Source of the DNA: Tenacibaculum sp. 190524A02b
GTDB lineage: Bacteria > Bacteroidota > Bacteroidia > Flavobacteriales > Flavobacteriaceae
Length of the DNA: 64,000 nt
NCBI RefSeq assembly: GCF_964036645.1
Contig: NZ_OZ038525.1
Location: forward strand, 558,001 to 622,000
Direction: 5' to 3'
Below, one piece after another: positions 1 to 8,260 of the stretch. The notes under the pieces are model-generated. The model worked only from the letters and a program-made list of their open reading frames with translations, did no database searches and was not told the origin of the DNA. Made by a program: the position numbers and the translations under genes. Positions within the stretch are counted from its first letter, which is position 1, and the number at the start of each line of letters is the position of its first letter.

Positions 1-393
1 AGTCCAATTAATCTAGTAATGAAAAATTCTAGACGTATATCAAATACAATGTACAATTTTAAAAATGATTTATTGCGCTTTGGATCAACGGAAGGTAACA
101 GGCAGTTGAAAACTAAGATTAAAGGGGAGATTGAATACAAAGAAAGTCAAGATATAGCAGCTCATGATTTAGGTTTTCCAAATTTTTTACCTGAGGAAGT
201 ATCATTTGAACATGAGTTAGATTATAATTTGAAAAAATTAATTGAAGGAACAACAATTGTAAACGGCAAAGAAGTCATGAATATTTACGGGTTAATTGAA
301 TATATAAATGAAAAAGGAAAGATTGAAAAAGGGAGATTTTTAGGTCTAAAACCAAACGGAAAAGTGAAGTGGAAATTTCTAAAAGCTATATAG
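1..393 (+). CDS. Phage structural protein, C-terminal part (5' cut by window)
   Basis: The reading frame is open to the left edge of the window, so this is most likely the C-terminal part of a longer protein. The first ATG is at 19, but nothing marks it as a true start. I do not recognise a domain. The visible 124-130 residues are hydrophilic and end one base before the ATG of the next gene (TAG then ATG), which implies one transcript and translational coupling. Its place just upstream of a large tail-type protein and a tail fibre suggests a virion or tail-assembly protein. Function is inferred from context only. Confidence 0.55.
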   Translation, partial: SPINLVMKNSRRISNTMYNFKNDLLRFGSTEGNRQLKTKIKGEIEYKESQDIAAHDLGFPNFLPEEVSFEHELDYNLKKLIEGTTIVNGKEVMNIYGLIEYINEKGKIEKGRFLGLKPNGKVKWKFLKAI

Positions 394-2457
394 ATGTACT
401 CAGAAATTAAAATAACATTCAATGAAGAATTAAGGATTGGTAGTTTTATTACATTCTTAATAAATAGTCCTACAGGAACAATTCATGTGTTTGAAGAATG
501 GGTGAATTATAGAACAGCATCTAATCAAGTTATGCATGGTAATTCAACATGGAGACTTGGAGAAGGTACAGCTATAAACTTTATAAATTCTTTTAAATTG
601 GATTATGATGCAGCAGGTGCAAATTTCGATATTATTAGAAATGTTAATGAGGTTATTATTCAATCCAAAAGACCAGATATTACCTTTAGTAATGGATTTG
701 CTCAATATGTACCAATCAAGGATGTTAAGAATCCAAATCCTAACCCAGTTCCAGAGGATGTAAATGTTTTATTTGAATACAAAAATTTTACTGGTGATGT
801 ATTTAAAATTAATAAAATAGAGCTTTTAAAGTCAGACACGAAACCTTGTACCCATATAAAATTAAGAGTTGAAACAAATAAAAAGATTAAGAATGTCTAT
901 GGACCAAGATTAACCTATAATTTATCTTTTGATTTTTTTGAATCTGAGTTTTTAAGAGCTACAGGTGCTACACAAAAACTACTAAATGTTGAGTTAGAGG
1001 ATTATGATGGACAACGTGTTAGGGATGCTTTAATTCTGCCTAGTTTATTGAGTGTAGCAAATCTTGATGTTAAAGTCTATAACTCTCCAAATGGAGCAAC
1101 TTTAAATGTTAATGTAGATGAAGCTTTTGGGTTAAATTTAGAATATTCTCTTGATGATGTTAATTGGAAAACATCTAATTTTTATGATAGTTTACCAGCG
1201 GGAACTTATGAAGTCTACGTAAGAGATCAATTTGGGTGTAAAATATCTAAAAAAGTTTTAATTGATGAAATAGGGCAGAAAGAACCATTTTTTTACATTT
1301 CTAAATCTAACTCTATAAGATATGTAGCGTATTCTGTTAACGGAGAATTAACAGATAAAAGAATTGATGAAAATAGGTTTAGCTATGAAGATGATGTGAA
1401 TGAGGTTAATACAGAGTATTATTGTTTTAATAGTAATGATAGAGATAGAACACAATTTAAATCTAATTACTCAAATATAAATGTAAAAGCTGTTTTACAA
1501 GATGGTACAGAAGAGGTTTTATTTGTGACAAAATTAACTGATAATTTATTGATTAAAGATAGTAGAGATGCTAGAATATTTAAATTAGAAGGAGGGAAAG
1601 CTGGAGTATATTTTACAACAGGTAAAAGATATAATTTTGATACAGGCTTGTATACTGGTGATGATTATAAGCTGAATGGAAGTTTGCCAGAGTGGGGGAA
1701 AATAGGTGAATACATTAAGATTGATAATAGTTGGTTTAAAATTGAAAATACTACTATAAGTAGAGATAAAAATGCTGAAGTTTTAATAATTGACTATAAT
1801 TATACAAGTGATGAAGCTATAATCAAAACAGGAACGATTTACAATAGAGAAAATTATGATGTATTTGAATTTGAAGTAAATTTTAAAGATTTTATAGATC
1901 AGGTATTTACCATTGAAATAGAAAATAAAGAAGGAGGGTTACCAACTCTTATTCACAAAAGCGAGAATATAGAAGTAACAAACACAGATGATTTTGTAGA
2001 AATACTATATGCTAATGACACTAATACAGATGTAAACTATAAATCAGGAATATCTCACAAAATATGGATAAGAGTTGAAAGTATAAACGACAAACCAATA
2101 GGTAATGTTAATACACATAAAACCGACACTAAATCAGTTCTTTTAAGTGGAAATGTTTATGAAACTAAAGAAATTGAGTTTGAAGTTTGTACTAGAGGTA
2201 TGATGATTAAACTTTTTAGAGCGTTATTTCATCGAAAACTCTTTATAGATAAGATTCAATATGTACTCAGTGACGTGCCTGAGGTTGAAGGTGCATTAGA
2301 GGAAACAAACCTTTATGTAGTAAAAGCCAAGTTAATTAAATCATCAGAAGTTTATAATTCTAAATCATTCAAAAATAATTCTCCAATTCTAGGCGGAATT
2401 GTCGAGTTACCGAATTTAATTGAAGTAAATAGTGATGGAGGTTTTATTAAGATTTAG
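394..2457 (+). CDS. Large phage tail-associated protein with an Ig-like segment
   Basis: A 687-residue protein starting directly after the stop of the upstream gene. There is no signal peptide or membrane segment. Around residues 225-290 a segment containing LEYSLDDVNW, a PAGTYEVYVRD stretch and a following FGCK motif resembles the SprB/gliding-adhesin type of Ig-like repeat known from flavobacterial surface proteins; this is a resemblance by eye, not a domain hit. The rest is beta-rich and unrecognised. The position between a structural gene and a tail fibre gene, ahead of the lysis genes, fits a tail tip or baseplate protein. It could equally be a receptor-binding component. Confidence 0.55.
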   Translation: MYSEIKITFNEELRIGSFITFLINSPTGTIHVFEEWVNYRTASNQVMHGNSTWRLGEGTAINFINSFKLDYDAAGANFDIIRNVNEVIIQSKRPDITFSNGFAQYVPIKDVKNPNPNPVPEDVNVLFEYKNFTGDVFKINKIELLKSDTKPCTHIKLRVETNKKIKNVYGPRLTYNLSFDFFESEFLRATGATQKLLNVELEDYDGQRVRDALILPSLLSVANLDVKVYNSPNGATLNVNVDEAFGLNLEYSLDDVNWKTSNFYDSLPAGTYEVYVRDQFGCKISKKVLIDEIGQKEPFFYISKSNSIRYVAYSVNGELTDKRIDENRFSYEDDVNEVNTEYYCFNSNDRDRTQFKSNYSNINVKAVLQDGTEEVLFVTKLTDNLLIKDSRDARIFKLEGGKAGVYFTTGKRYNFDTGLYTGDDYKLNGSLPEWGKIGEYIKIDNSWFKIENTTISRDKNAEVLIIDYNYTSDEAIIKTGTIYNRENYDVFEFEVNFKDFIDQVFTIEIENKEGGLPTLIHKSENIEVTNTDDFVEILYANDTNTDVNYKSGISHKIWIRVESINDKPIGNVNTHKTDTKSVLLSGNVYETKEIEFEVCTRGMMIKLFRALFHRKLFIDKIQYVLSDVPEVEGALEETNLYVVKAKLIKSSEVYNSKSFKNNSPILGGIVELPNLIEVNSDGGFIKI

Positions 2458-2674
2458 TTAATCTTTTAAACTCATCTTCAGAAACATTTAAGTTGTTTTG
2501 AATATTTATTGTGTAGTTGTTTATTATAGTAGAGTCACTTTTTTGTTTTGATAGATATTCATCAATATCTATATAAGGTGATTCTTCTTCTTTAGGTACT
2601 AAAGATTTAAATATTTTTGAAATAGCGAGACCTAAGACTACAAAAAATAAAAAGATATTTAGAATTAACTCCAT
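2447..2674 (-). CDS. Small membrane-anchored prophage protein
   Basis: A 75-residue protein on the strand opposite to its neighbours. Residues about 3-23 form one hydrophobic segment, followed by a charged EEE stretch, a short acidic region and an Asn-rich tail (IINNYTINIQNN). Its 3' end overlaps the end of the upstream tail gene by 11 bp, convergently. The downstream 110 bp to the tail fibre gene hold no other gene, so the space would otherwise be unused. Proteins of this shape occur in prophages as superinfection-exclusion or lysogeny accessories, but nothing here proves that role. Confidence 0.45.
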   Translation of the reverse strand: MELILNIFLFFVVLGLAISKIFKSLVPKEEESPYIDIDEYLSKQKSDSTIINNYTINIQNNLNVSEDEFKRLTKS

Positions 2675-2784
2675 ATATCAAATATACAATAAAAATACTA
2701 ACACTACGACTTTGTAAGGTCTTTAAATACTGAAACTCAAAAACTTCATCTTAATTTAGTGATGGCTAAATATTTATAGGTAAA

Positions 2785-4701
2785 ATGAGCTTCGAGAATT
2801 GGGTAAAAGAGCAATTTATATTAATAAATCAGGAATTTCAGAAACTGAATTTTAATAGTAAGTCTATTAATGAGCTTACAGAAGAAACTTCTTATAAATT
2901 GGGTATGTTTATCCCAGTTTATGACCCAACTACAGGTAAAACTGTCAAATTTCCTCACATAGATAGATATGAAAGCTTATCAGGTTATCAGCTTAGGCAA
3001 GAAAAAGGCGAGCCTAACGGATATGTAGGACTTAATAGTTCAAGTAAAATCAATGAAGTATTCATACCTGATTTGCCTATATCACGAATTACTAGTCTAC
3101 AAAGTGGCTTAGATAGAGACATATCTGGTCTTTCAATAACTGGAGATACTAATAAAATACTTACGTTAACACGATATGACGGAAGTGTAATTAATGCATC
3201 TTTTAAAGATATTGATACTGATTCTGATGTGTTTCTGAATAGTTTGAATTTTAATATTTCAACTGGAGTTTTCACGGCAGTATTAAATGATAATGAGACA
3301 AGTTCAGTTTCATTAGATGGTCGTTACTCATTGTTAAGTCATAAACACTCTTTTAATGACTTAACAGATTTACCGACTTCATTTGTTCCGTCTGAGCATT
3401 ATCACGATGACAGGTATTTGAAACTTACGGGAGGTTTGGTAAGTGGAGATATGACTTTTGATGGAGAATCTACTTTCAATGGAACATCTAAATTCGATGA
3501 TGATGTTGAAGTTTATGGAGTTTTATCTACAGATGCAGAAGTTTTTTTGAGGGATAATGTTTTTTGTGAACATTCTATACAGGTCGAAAAATCAATAGTA
3601 ATAGATAAAAATAAAAGTTTATCAGGTATTGCAAATTCAATCTTTACAGTAAAAAAAGATTCTACGGTACCGGGTATAGATGTTGCTTCATTTATTGATG
3701 TAAATAGAAATACGCCGACCAATGCAACAAGTGATTGTTACGGTTCGGTAGTTCGTTTAAAAAACGCATCGAATTTTGATAGTAAAGGATTGATTGCAGC
3801 GAATTATGTTGCAAATCATGTTGGTGGTGGGAATGCTGATTATTTATACGGATCACTTTTTAAATCAGCCTATAACGGTAGTGGAAACATAGATTTTATG
3901 TTGCCAACATCTCATAAGTTGGAAATAAAAGGAATTGGCGTTGGAACCGTTGATTATGCTAGGGGATTGTCTCCGCATATACTTATCGATAATCCGAATA
4001 TTACAGTTAACAATGCACAAGGTATGCACCCTACTATCAAGTATGTAAATGGAACTATAAAAGATTCCCATGTACTTTATCTAGATGTTGATTATGATAC
4101 AAATGGAAGTGCAAAAATTATAGGTGATTTTGCTTATATTCAAGCAGGTAATGATCAATTACCCGCTGTTGAAGGATCAGCTCATTTTATAAAATCTCTA
4201 ACAACTCTTCCGAGTTTGTTTTCTGGAATAATCGAAATGAATGTGTCTACAAATGACATAAAAGAGGCTTCTAATCGATGCTTATTAAATAAACAGTATG
4301 CTGATGCTAATTACCTAAAAAATGCAGGGGATTTAGTTATAAGTGGAAGTTTAACGTCGAATGCTTTTTTAAGATCTACTACTTTAATTTCAAGAAGCCC
4401 ATTGCCATCATTTATACTTGAAAATTCATCTTCTGGTAAAAATGCGGTATTTATTCAAAATTCAGAATTAACAAAAAACATTACAGTTTCTAGCCCTAAA
4501 GAGAGTGGTACATTGGCTTTGATAAATGATATAAAATCTAGAATTAAATATTCTAGTACAACTCTGACTAATGAACAATTAAATTCTGATTTTCCTGCGG
4601 GAGCAAATAACCCAAATGGTATGTCAGTCTTAAACCCGTATAAAAAAGAGCTTCACTTTAGGCTTGATTCTATAACCTGGGGGAAAATAATTTTAACATA
4701 A
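2785..4701 (+). CDS. Phage tail fibre protein
   Basis: A 638-residue protein. The middle (about 175-225) has the collar typical of tail fibres: a DGRYSLLSHKHSFNDLTDLPT-like stretch (partly quoted: HKHSFNDLTDLPT) followed by EHYHDDRYLKL, which is the repeated His-containing fibre motif seen in many phage tail fibres and host-specificity proteins. The N-terminal 50 residues are probably the virion attachment part, and the C-terminal half (about 270-600) is a beta-rich shaft or tip. There is no recognisable intramolecular chaperone at the C-terminus. The gene precedes the lysis genes in the same direction. Host receptor recognition is inferred. Confidence 0.75.
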   Translation: MSFENWVKEQFILINQEFQKLNFNSKSINELTEETSYKLGMFIPVYDPTTGKTVKFPHIDRYESLSGYQLRQEKGEPNGYVGLNSSSKINEVFIPDLPISRITSLQSGLDRDISGLSITGDTNKILTLTRYDGSVINASFKDIDTDSDVFLNSLNFNISTGVFTAVLNDNETSSVSLDGRYSLLSHKHSFNDLTDLPTSFVPSEHYHDDRYLKLTGGLVSGDMTFDGESTFNGTSKFDDDVEVYGVLSTDAEVFLRDNVFCEHSIQVEKSIVIDKNKSLSGIANSIFTVKKDSTVPGIDVASFIDVNRNTPTNATSDCYGSVVRLKNASNFDSKGLIAANYVANHVGGGNADYLYGSLFKSAYNGSGNIDFMLPTSHKLEIKGIGVGTVDYARGLSPHILIDNPNITVNNAQGMHPTIKYVNGTIKDSHVLYLDVDYDTNGSAKIIGDFAYIQAGNDQLPAVEGSAHFIKSLTTLPSLFSGIIEMNVSTNDIKEASNRCLLNKQYADANYLKNAGDLVISGSLTSNAFLRSTTLISRSPLPSFILENSSSGKNAVFIQNSELTKNITVSSPKESGTLALINDIKSRIKYSSTTLTNEQLNSDFPAGANNPNGMSVLNPYKKELHFRLDSITWGKIILT

Positions 4702-4707
4702 GATAAA

Positions 4708-4887
4708 ATGGAAAAACAAAAAAAAGAGCAAAAACAGATTGATTTAACAGATGAGTTTAAATCAGCTTTAAACATATTATTAAACACTGCTGAATTGGCA
4801 AATTCTAGAGGTGTGTTAGGTACTTTAAGGGATTCTGCATTAGTGTACAATGCTGCAGAAATAGTAAAACGAAATATTAGCGATTAA
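4708..4887 (+). CDS. Small phage protein, 59 aa
   Basis: ATG at 4708, stop TAA at 4885-4887, 59 residues, Lys/Gln-rich at the N-terminus (MEKQKKEQKQ) and otherwise helical and soluble. It lies 6 bp after the tail fibre stop and 13 bp before the holin-like gene, so it fills the gap in what looks like one operon. No domain is recognised. Between tail fibre and holin, small proteins are often tail-fibre assembly or lysis-timing factors; that is only an inference from position. Confidence 0.6.
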   Translation: MEKQKKEQKQIDLTDEFKSALNILLNTAELANSRGVLGTLRDSALVYNAAEIVKRNISD

Positions 4888-4900
4888 ATTTAAATTCCCC

Positions 4901-5263
4901 ATGATTACAGTTATTACAAATAGCACACTATTAAAATGGATATTTGGGTATTCATTTACTCTAAGTTCATTAGCTTTTATTGAACAGGAGTTTACACAGA
5001 CTGATTTCTTTTTACAGATTCAAAATGCAATACCTAGTAAAATAGCTATGATTCTAGGTATTGTTTATGGTATTGTAATTCTTTTGGGAAGGGTTTCTAA
5101 AGAATGGAAACAACATGTATTGAATATCCAAGAGATTAAGAAGGGTAAGGAAGAAGTTGAGCAAGAAACAATCATAACAGATAGAATGAAAATTGATGTT
5201 AATTCCGTCCCTGTCAAATATGAAGAAATAGAATATCCAAACAATAAAATAGAAGATGAATAA
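4901..5263 (+). CDS. Holin-like phage membrane protein
   Basis: A 120-residue protein with two hydrophobic segments (about residues 10-27 and 45-64) and a long charged C-terminal tail (about 66-120). This topology, directly upstream of a peptidoglycan hydrolase whose start lies inside its 3' end (8 bp overlap), is that of a holin. No family motif can be recognised, so the call rests on topology and gene order. The overlap suggests coupled translation with the endolysin. Confidence 0.55.
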   Translation: MITVITNSTLLKWIFGYSFTLSSLAFIEQEFTQTDFFLQIQNAIPSKIAMILGIVYGIVILLGRVSKEWKQHVLNIQEIKKGKEEVEQETIITDRMKIDVNSVPVKYEEIEYPNNKIEDE

Positions 5264-5675
5264 GATTTTAGAAATAGCATTAAGCCAAATAGGTATCAAG
5301 GAAGTTAAAGGAAGTGCAGACAATCCTGAAGTATTAAAATACTTTGATGAAATAGGATTTAATGGTAGAAAATTACACGATGAAACTGCTTGGTGTAGTG
5401 CTTTTGCTAATTGGGTAGCTAAAACAGCAGGCATGCAATTTACAGGGAAGTTAAACGCTAGAAGTTGGTTAAAAGTAGGTAGAGAAGTTACAAGCCCACA
5501 AATGGGTGATGTAGTAGTTTTATGGAGAGAATCGCCAAATAGCTGGAAGGGACATGTAGGTTTTTTTATAAGGAAAACTAATCGACATATCTACATTCTT
5601 GGAGGCAATCAAAGAAATAGTGTATGTATTATAGCTTACCCTATAAACAGATTGTTACAATATAGAAGACTATGA
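5256..5675 (+). CDS. Phage endolysin, TIGR02594/CHAP-like family
   Basis: A 139-residue cell-wall hydrolase. It begins with the typical LSQIGIKEVKGSADNPEV-type start (IALSQIGIKEVKG), then DETAWCSAFANW containing the catalytic Cys (about residue 47), and GHVGFFI with the catalytic His (about residue 107). This arrangement is that of the TIGR02594 family of CHAP-like amidases or endopeptidases common in Bacteroidetes prophages. There is no signal peptide, so release needs the holin encoded immediately upstream. The stop overlaps the next start by 4 bp (ATGA). Confidence 0.85.
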   Translation: MNKILEIALSQIGIKEVKGSADNPEVLKYFDEIGFNGRKLHDETAWCSAFANWVAKTAGMQFTGKLNARSWLKVGREVTSPQMGDVVVLWRESPNSWKGHVGFFIRKTNRHIYILGGNQRNSVCIIAYPINRLLQYRRL

Positions 5676-6301
5676 AAAAAGATTTCATATATATAGGAAT
5701 CATTTTATTAATTCTAATAGTTTTTTTTAAGTGTGATTTTAATAAAACAAATGCTAATCCTGGCGGTACTTCTGTTGATAGTACTAAAGTAACTTTAAAG
5801 CTTCCTGAAAAAAAAGGAAGCTTTAGTGTTAAACAGCCTAGACCTATTGTAATACACAATTACATATCAGAAAATAAGAATTACGAAAAGTTAATTGATA
5901 AAATTGAGAAGAAACACAAACAAAAAGCCGATTCTCTTACTATTTTACGAGAACTATTACAGGCTACTAAAGTTAGAACCTATAAAGAGCATTTTGAAGA
6001 TTCTATAATTAGTGCTAATGTCACAACTGAAACTAAAGGGTATTTAAAATCAATAGATTTTGATTATAAACTAAAGCCTCAGAAAGTTTCTTTTTATGAA
6101 AAAACTATTACTAAAAATGTTAAACCTAAATTTTCTCTTTTAGTAGGAGGTAAGGTAAATACTTCATACGATTTCGAAAAAGCTTCATTTGAATTGAATT
6201 TGGGGTATCAGGACAAAAAAGGAAATATTATAGAGTTTGGTGCTAATACGCAAAAGCACTTTACTATAGGTTATAAGAAAAGTATATTTAGTAAGTATTA
6301 A
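5672..6301 (+). CDS. Spanin-like phage membrane protein
   Basis: A 209-residue protein with one N-terminal hydrophobic segment (residues about 5-20) ending in a Cys (FFKC), which could be either a membrane anchor or a lipobox. A coiled-coil-prone charged region follows (about 70-120, with KKHKQKADSLTILRELL), and then a beta-rich C-terminus ending in Ser-Lys-Tyr. Position as the last gene after holin and endolysin, with a 4-bp overlap, and the anchor-plus-coiled-coil design suggest an outer-membrane disruption (spanin) role. This is functional inference; no family is firmly recognised. Confidence 0.5.
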   Translation: MKKDFIYIGIILLILIVFFKCDFNKTNANPGGTSVDSTKVTLKLPEKKGSFSVKQPRPIVIHNYISENKNYEKLIDKIEKKHKQKADSLTILRELLQATKVRTYKEHFEDSIISANVTTETKGYLKSIDFDYKLKPQKVSFYEKTITKNVKPKFSLLVGGKVNTSYDFEKASFELNLGYQDKKGNIIEFGANTQKHFTIGYKKSIFSKY

Positions 6302-6418
6302 AATAAAATTGTCGTGTTTAATGCCGTGTTTAAATTAAAAAAAAGACTTATTTTTGTTGAATCAATATTTTTTAAACACCTGTAAAACAGTGTTTTAAGT
6401 ATGGTCTTATAAAGGTAG

Positions 6419-6466
6419 CTGGATTGTGGTTCCGGAGGTCGTGGGTTCGAGACCCATCTTTCACCC
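6419..6466 (+). other. Prophage attachment site: 3' half of tRNA-His
   Basis: The sequence is the 3' part of a tRNA: anticodon stem CTGGA/TCCGG with loop TTGTGGT (anticodon GTG, His), variable region, T arm GTGGG/CCCAT with TTCGAGA loop, and acceptor 3' strand CTTTCAC. The upstream DNA cannot supply a D arm or the matching 5' acceptor strand (GTGAAAG), so this is not a working tRNA gene. It is what remains when a phage integrates into the 3' end of a tRNA gene and rebuilds it at the other end. The intact tRNA-His should lie beyond the left edge of the window, at the far end of the prophage. Confidence 0.85.
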
Positions 6467-6472
6467 AAAACC

Positions 6473-6502
6473 AAAGCCCTTTATACAAAGGGCTTTTTTG
6501 TG
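6473..6502 (+). terminator. Terminator of the original tRNA-His transcript
   Basis: A 10-bp stem AAAGCCCTTT / AAAGGGCTTT (6473-6482, 6487-6496) with a 4-base loop and T run follows the tRNA fragment by 6 bases. It was presumably the host tRNA gene's own terminator, left on this side after integration. Confidence 0.85.
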
Positions 6503-6577
6503 TTTTTTACTTTCCTGTAAGTTTTGTTTTTATCGGTGCCGTCCCTACAAACGTCCCTATTTTTAAAATAAAACAAA

Positions 6578-6732
6578 ATGAAAAAAAACAAGATCAATTA
6601 AAATTATCCAACAGTTGTAAGTCTTCTATTCCTGTTGTTACTCCTAAAAATTGGAAAACTGGAGGAAAAGAGCTTTTAGAAAAAGAATGGAAGATTCAGT
6701 ATTACTTTAGAAATCCAAGATGTATAAATTAA
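6578..6732 (+). pseudogene. N-terminal remnant of a tyrosine-recombinase integrase
   Basis: From the ATG at 6578 the frame reads MKKNKIN then a stop. Adding one T after codon 7 restores a continuous protein: LKLSNSCKSS, then TPKNWKTGGKELLEKEW and YYFRNP, ending in a stop at 6732. The NWKTGGK...W...YYF.P pattern is typical of the N-terminal arm-binding region of Bacteroidetes phage integrases. The gene is thus frameshifted and truncated to about 50 codons. It lies 110 bp beyond the tRNA-His att fragment, outside the prophage, which suggests an older element that used the same tRNA. Family assignment is from recalled sequence patterns. Confidence 0.5.
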
Positions 6733-6764
6733 AAATAATCAGAATAAGAAAAATTTTTAATATT

Positions 6765-6842
6765 AAAAAAATCGGCTAACACCATAAGTTAGCCGATTCA
6801 TTTAAATAGATAAATAGAATAATCTTTTGTCTCCCCAAACAA
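6765..6842 (-). ncRNA. Candidate short RNA 1 with intrinsic terminator
   Basis: On the minus strand a TATAATTTTTG box (about 6840-6850) is followed by a small hairpin with a GGGGAG loop (TTTGT..ACAAA), an AT-rich linker and a perfect 10-bp stem ATCGGCTAAC / GTTAGCCGAT (6771-6780, 6788-6797) ending in a T run. This is the layout of an ~75-nt independent transcript. There is no experimental support and no recognised RNA family. Confidence 0.35.
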
Positions 6843-7084
6843 AAATTATACTACAAATGTATTAAGCAGTAAGTAATGATTTAACTTATTACAATAAGTA
6901 TAATTTATAGTGGTATAAGAAACTTTATTCAAAAAGATAAAAATACTATAGATGATAGATTTACTACTATTTTATTAGAAGAAAAAAGTGCTTGTAGTGT
7001 ACTAAAAGATTATTTAAGTTAGTAAATATAGCATTCATAACAGTCTCCATAAGTATACAGAGATTAAACGGTATAATTTTTTAA

Positions 7085-7175
7085 TTCATTGAGAAGTATA
7101 AGGGGAAAAAATGTTGGGGAGACTTCTCAATAATATTGGTTATATGTTTTTAAAACCTAGTACTAGGAGTTTTTA
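7085..7175 (+). ncRNA. Candidate short RNA 2 with GGGG-loop hairpin
   Basis: A TATAATTT box at 7072-7079 precedes a perfect 10-bp stem (7088-7097 / 7122-7131, ATTGAGAAGT with ACTTCTCAAT). Its 24-base loop carries AGGGGA and TGGGGA. About 25 bases later CCTAG-TA-CTAGG (7156-7167) and a T run look like a terminator. No coding potential is seen. The call is inferred from layout. Confidence 0.35.
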
Positions 7176-7397
7176 TAATATTTTTATCAGAGTTTATATA
7201 AATGTTTCTTTCTAGTGACCTCAGGGAAACAGGGGTGAGATTTATTTTATGTTTCATTTATATATTCAATAATAAAAAGAACAAGTTAACTTTCAGAAAC
7301 TAAAAACTGGTTATTTGTTATTTAGTTACATTCTTTTGACACACAATTTTTTAATAAGTCACAATTAATTTATTGTTTTTAAGTTGTTTATAAATAA

Positions 7398-7480
7398 AAC
7401 AAAAGCTTCTCAAAAAATTTGAGAAGCTAAACTAAACAATTGTATTAATTTTTTTAAGAACCCCTTCTCTTGTTCTAAAT
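7398..7480 (-). ncRNA. Candidate short RNA 3 with intrinsic terminator
   Basis: Minus strand: GTATAATTTG (plus 7481-7490), then a hairpin AGAAC/GTTCT enclosing AAGAGAAGGG, then an 11-bp terminator stem (7404-7414 / 7418-7428) followed by TTTGTTTTATTT. Same general plan as candidate 1. No family recognised. Confidence 0.35.
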
Positions 7481-7586
7481 CAAATTATACACTGCAATAG
7501 TCGTAAAATAAAGAGCTACTTACAATAGATTTATGTTAAAGTTCTTTTTTTTAACATAAGTTTTAGATTTGCTTCAATCATTTAAT

Positions 7587-7668
7587 AAAAAATGCCTCCC
7601 GTTGTTTGGGAGGCAGTCAATATAGCCGATTAATTTGTGTTACGGTATTAACCGTTAACTACTACACA
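7587..7668 (-). ncRNA. Candidate short RNA, copy A of a duplicated unit
   Basis: On the minus strand it starts near TGTGTAGTAGT (plus 7658-7668), folds ACGGT/ACCGT (7642-7655) and ends in the terminator TGCCTCCC/GGGAGGCA (7593-7600, 7608-7615) with a T run. Copy B at 8180-8260 has the same 11-mer, an equivalent CGG/CCG helix at the same distance and a terminator with different bases but intact pairing. The order is kept while bases drift, as expected of a structured RNA. Confidence 0.4.
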
Positions 7669-7850
7669 AGTTTAAGATACGTAAAATTTTGATAATAAAA
7701 TAATTAAATATAAAAAGAAAGCTCCCTAAGGAGCAATCTAATGTAATATATGAAAACATACGGGGGGATAATCTTTTGGAAAAGACTCTTGATTCAAGAG
7801 TCTTTATGAACCTACTGTAATAATGTATAAAGCTATGCTTTGTACATATG
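7590..7850. repeat. Duplicated hairpin module, copy A
   Basis: Three hairpins in order: TGCCTCCC stem (7593-7615), GCTCC-CTAA-GGAGC (7721-7734, preceded by AAAAAGAAA), and AAAGACTCTT/AAGAGTCTTT (7781-7805). Copy B at 8185-8450 has the same three in the same order, offset by about 594, 605 and 611 bp. The middle hairpin with its left flank is nearly identical. Confidence 0.6.
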
Positions 7851-8179
7851 CAATTTAGTGAAAATCAGTGTTGTATGAAAGAGGGGAAACACCTTATTGT
7901 TATATAGGTAGAAACCATTAAAAGCATACCTGATACCCCTTAGTGTAAAAATTACACATAATTAAACAGCTAATATTGAAAAAGCTGTAATAAGAAATCA
8001 GTCTAAATAAACAAAAGCCTATTTGTAATAAATTTTTTCTTGTTTATAAAAGAATATAATAAGAGAGATTTGCTGTGTAATTTATAGAAGGAAGTATATT
8101 TTAATTAATAAAATATAAATTTTAAATAAAGCAATGGTTTGTTTTACCAAAAGAAGTATTTAAAATACCAGTCATAAAA

Positions 8180-8260
8180 AGAAAAAACCTCTCTAAAAAG
8201 AGAGGTCAGCTAAATAAAGCCTATTTTTTCACGGTTATAAAAGCCGCTTACTACTACACA
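8180..8260 (-). ncRNA. Candidate short RNA, copy B of a duplicated unit
   Basis: Minus strand: a TAnnTTTG box (TAATTTTG, plus 8264-8271) lies 4 bases before TGTGTAGTAGT (plus 8250-8260). Then come a CGG/CCG helix (8232-8246) and a terminator ACCTCTCT/AGAGAGGT (8187-8194, 8199-8206) with a TTTTTT run. The predicted transcript is about 80 nt. See copy A at 7587-7668 for the comparison. Confidence 0.45.

Noticed and set aside
5054..5434. Antisense open frames across the holin and endolysin genes
   Set aside because: Composition mirrors the sense genes, and the sense strand has clear protein families and overlapping starts.
6424..6732. A 102-codon open frame beginning inside the tRNA-His fragment
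   Set aside because: Its first half is translation of tRNA and terminator. Only the last third resembles a protein, an integrase remnant that is better read from the ATG at 6578 with a frameshift.
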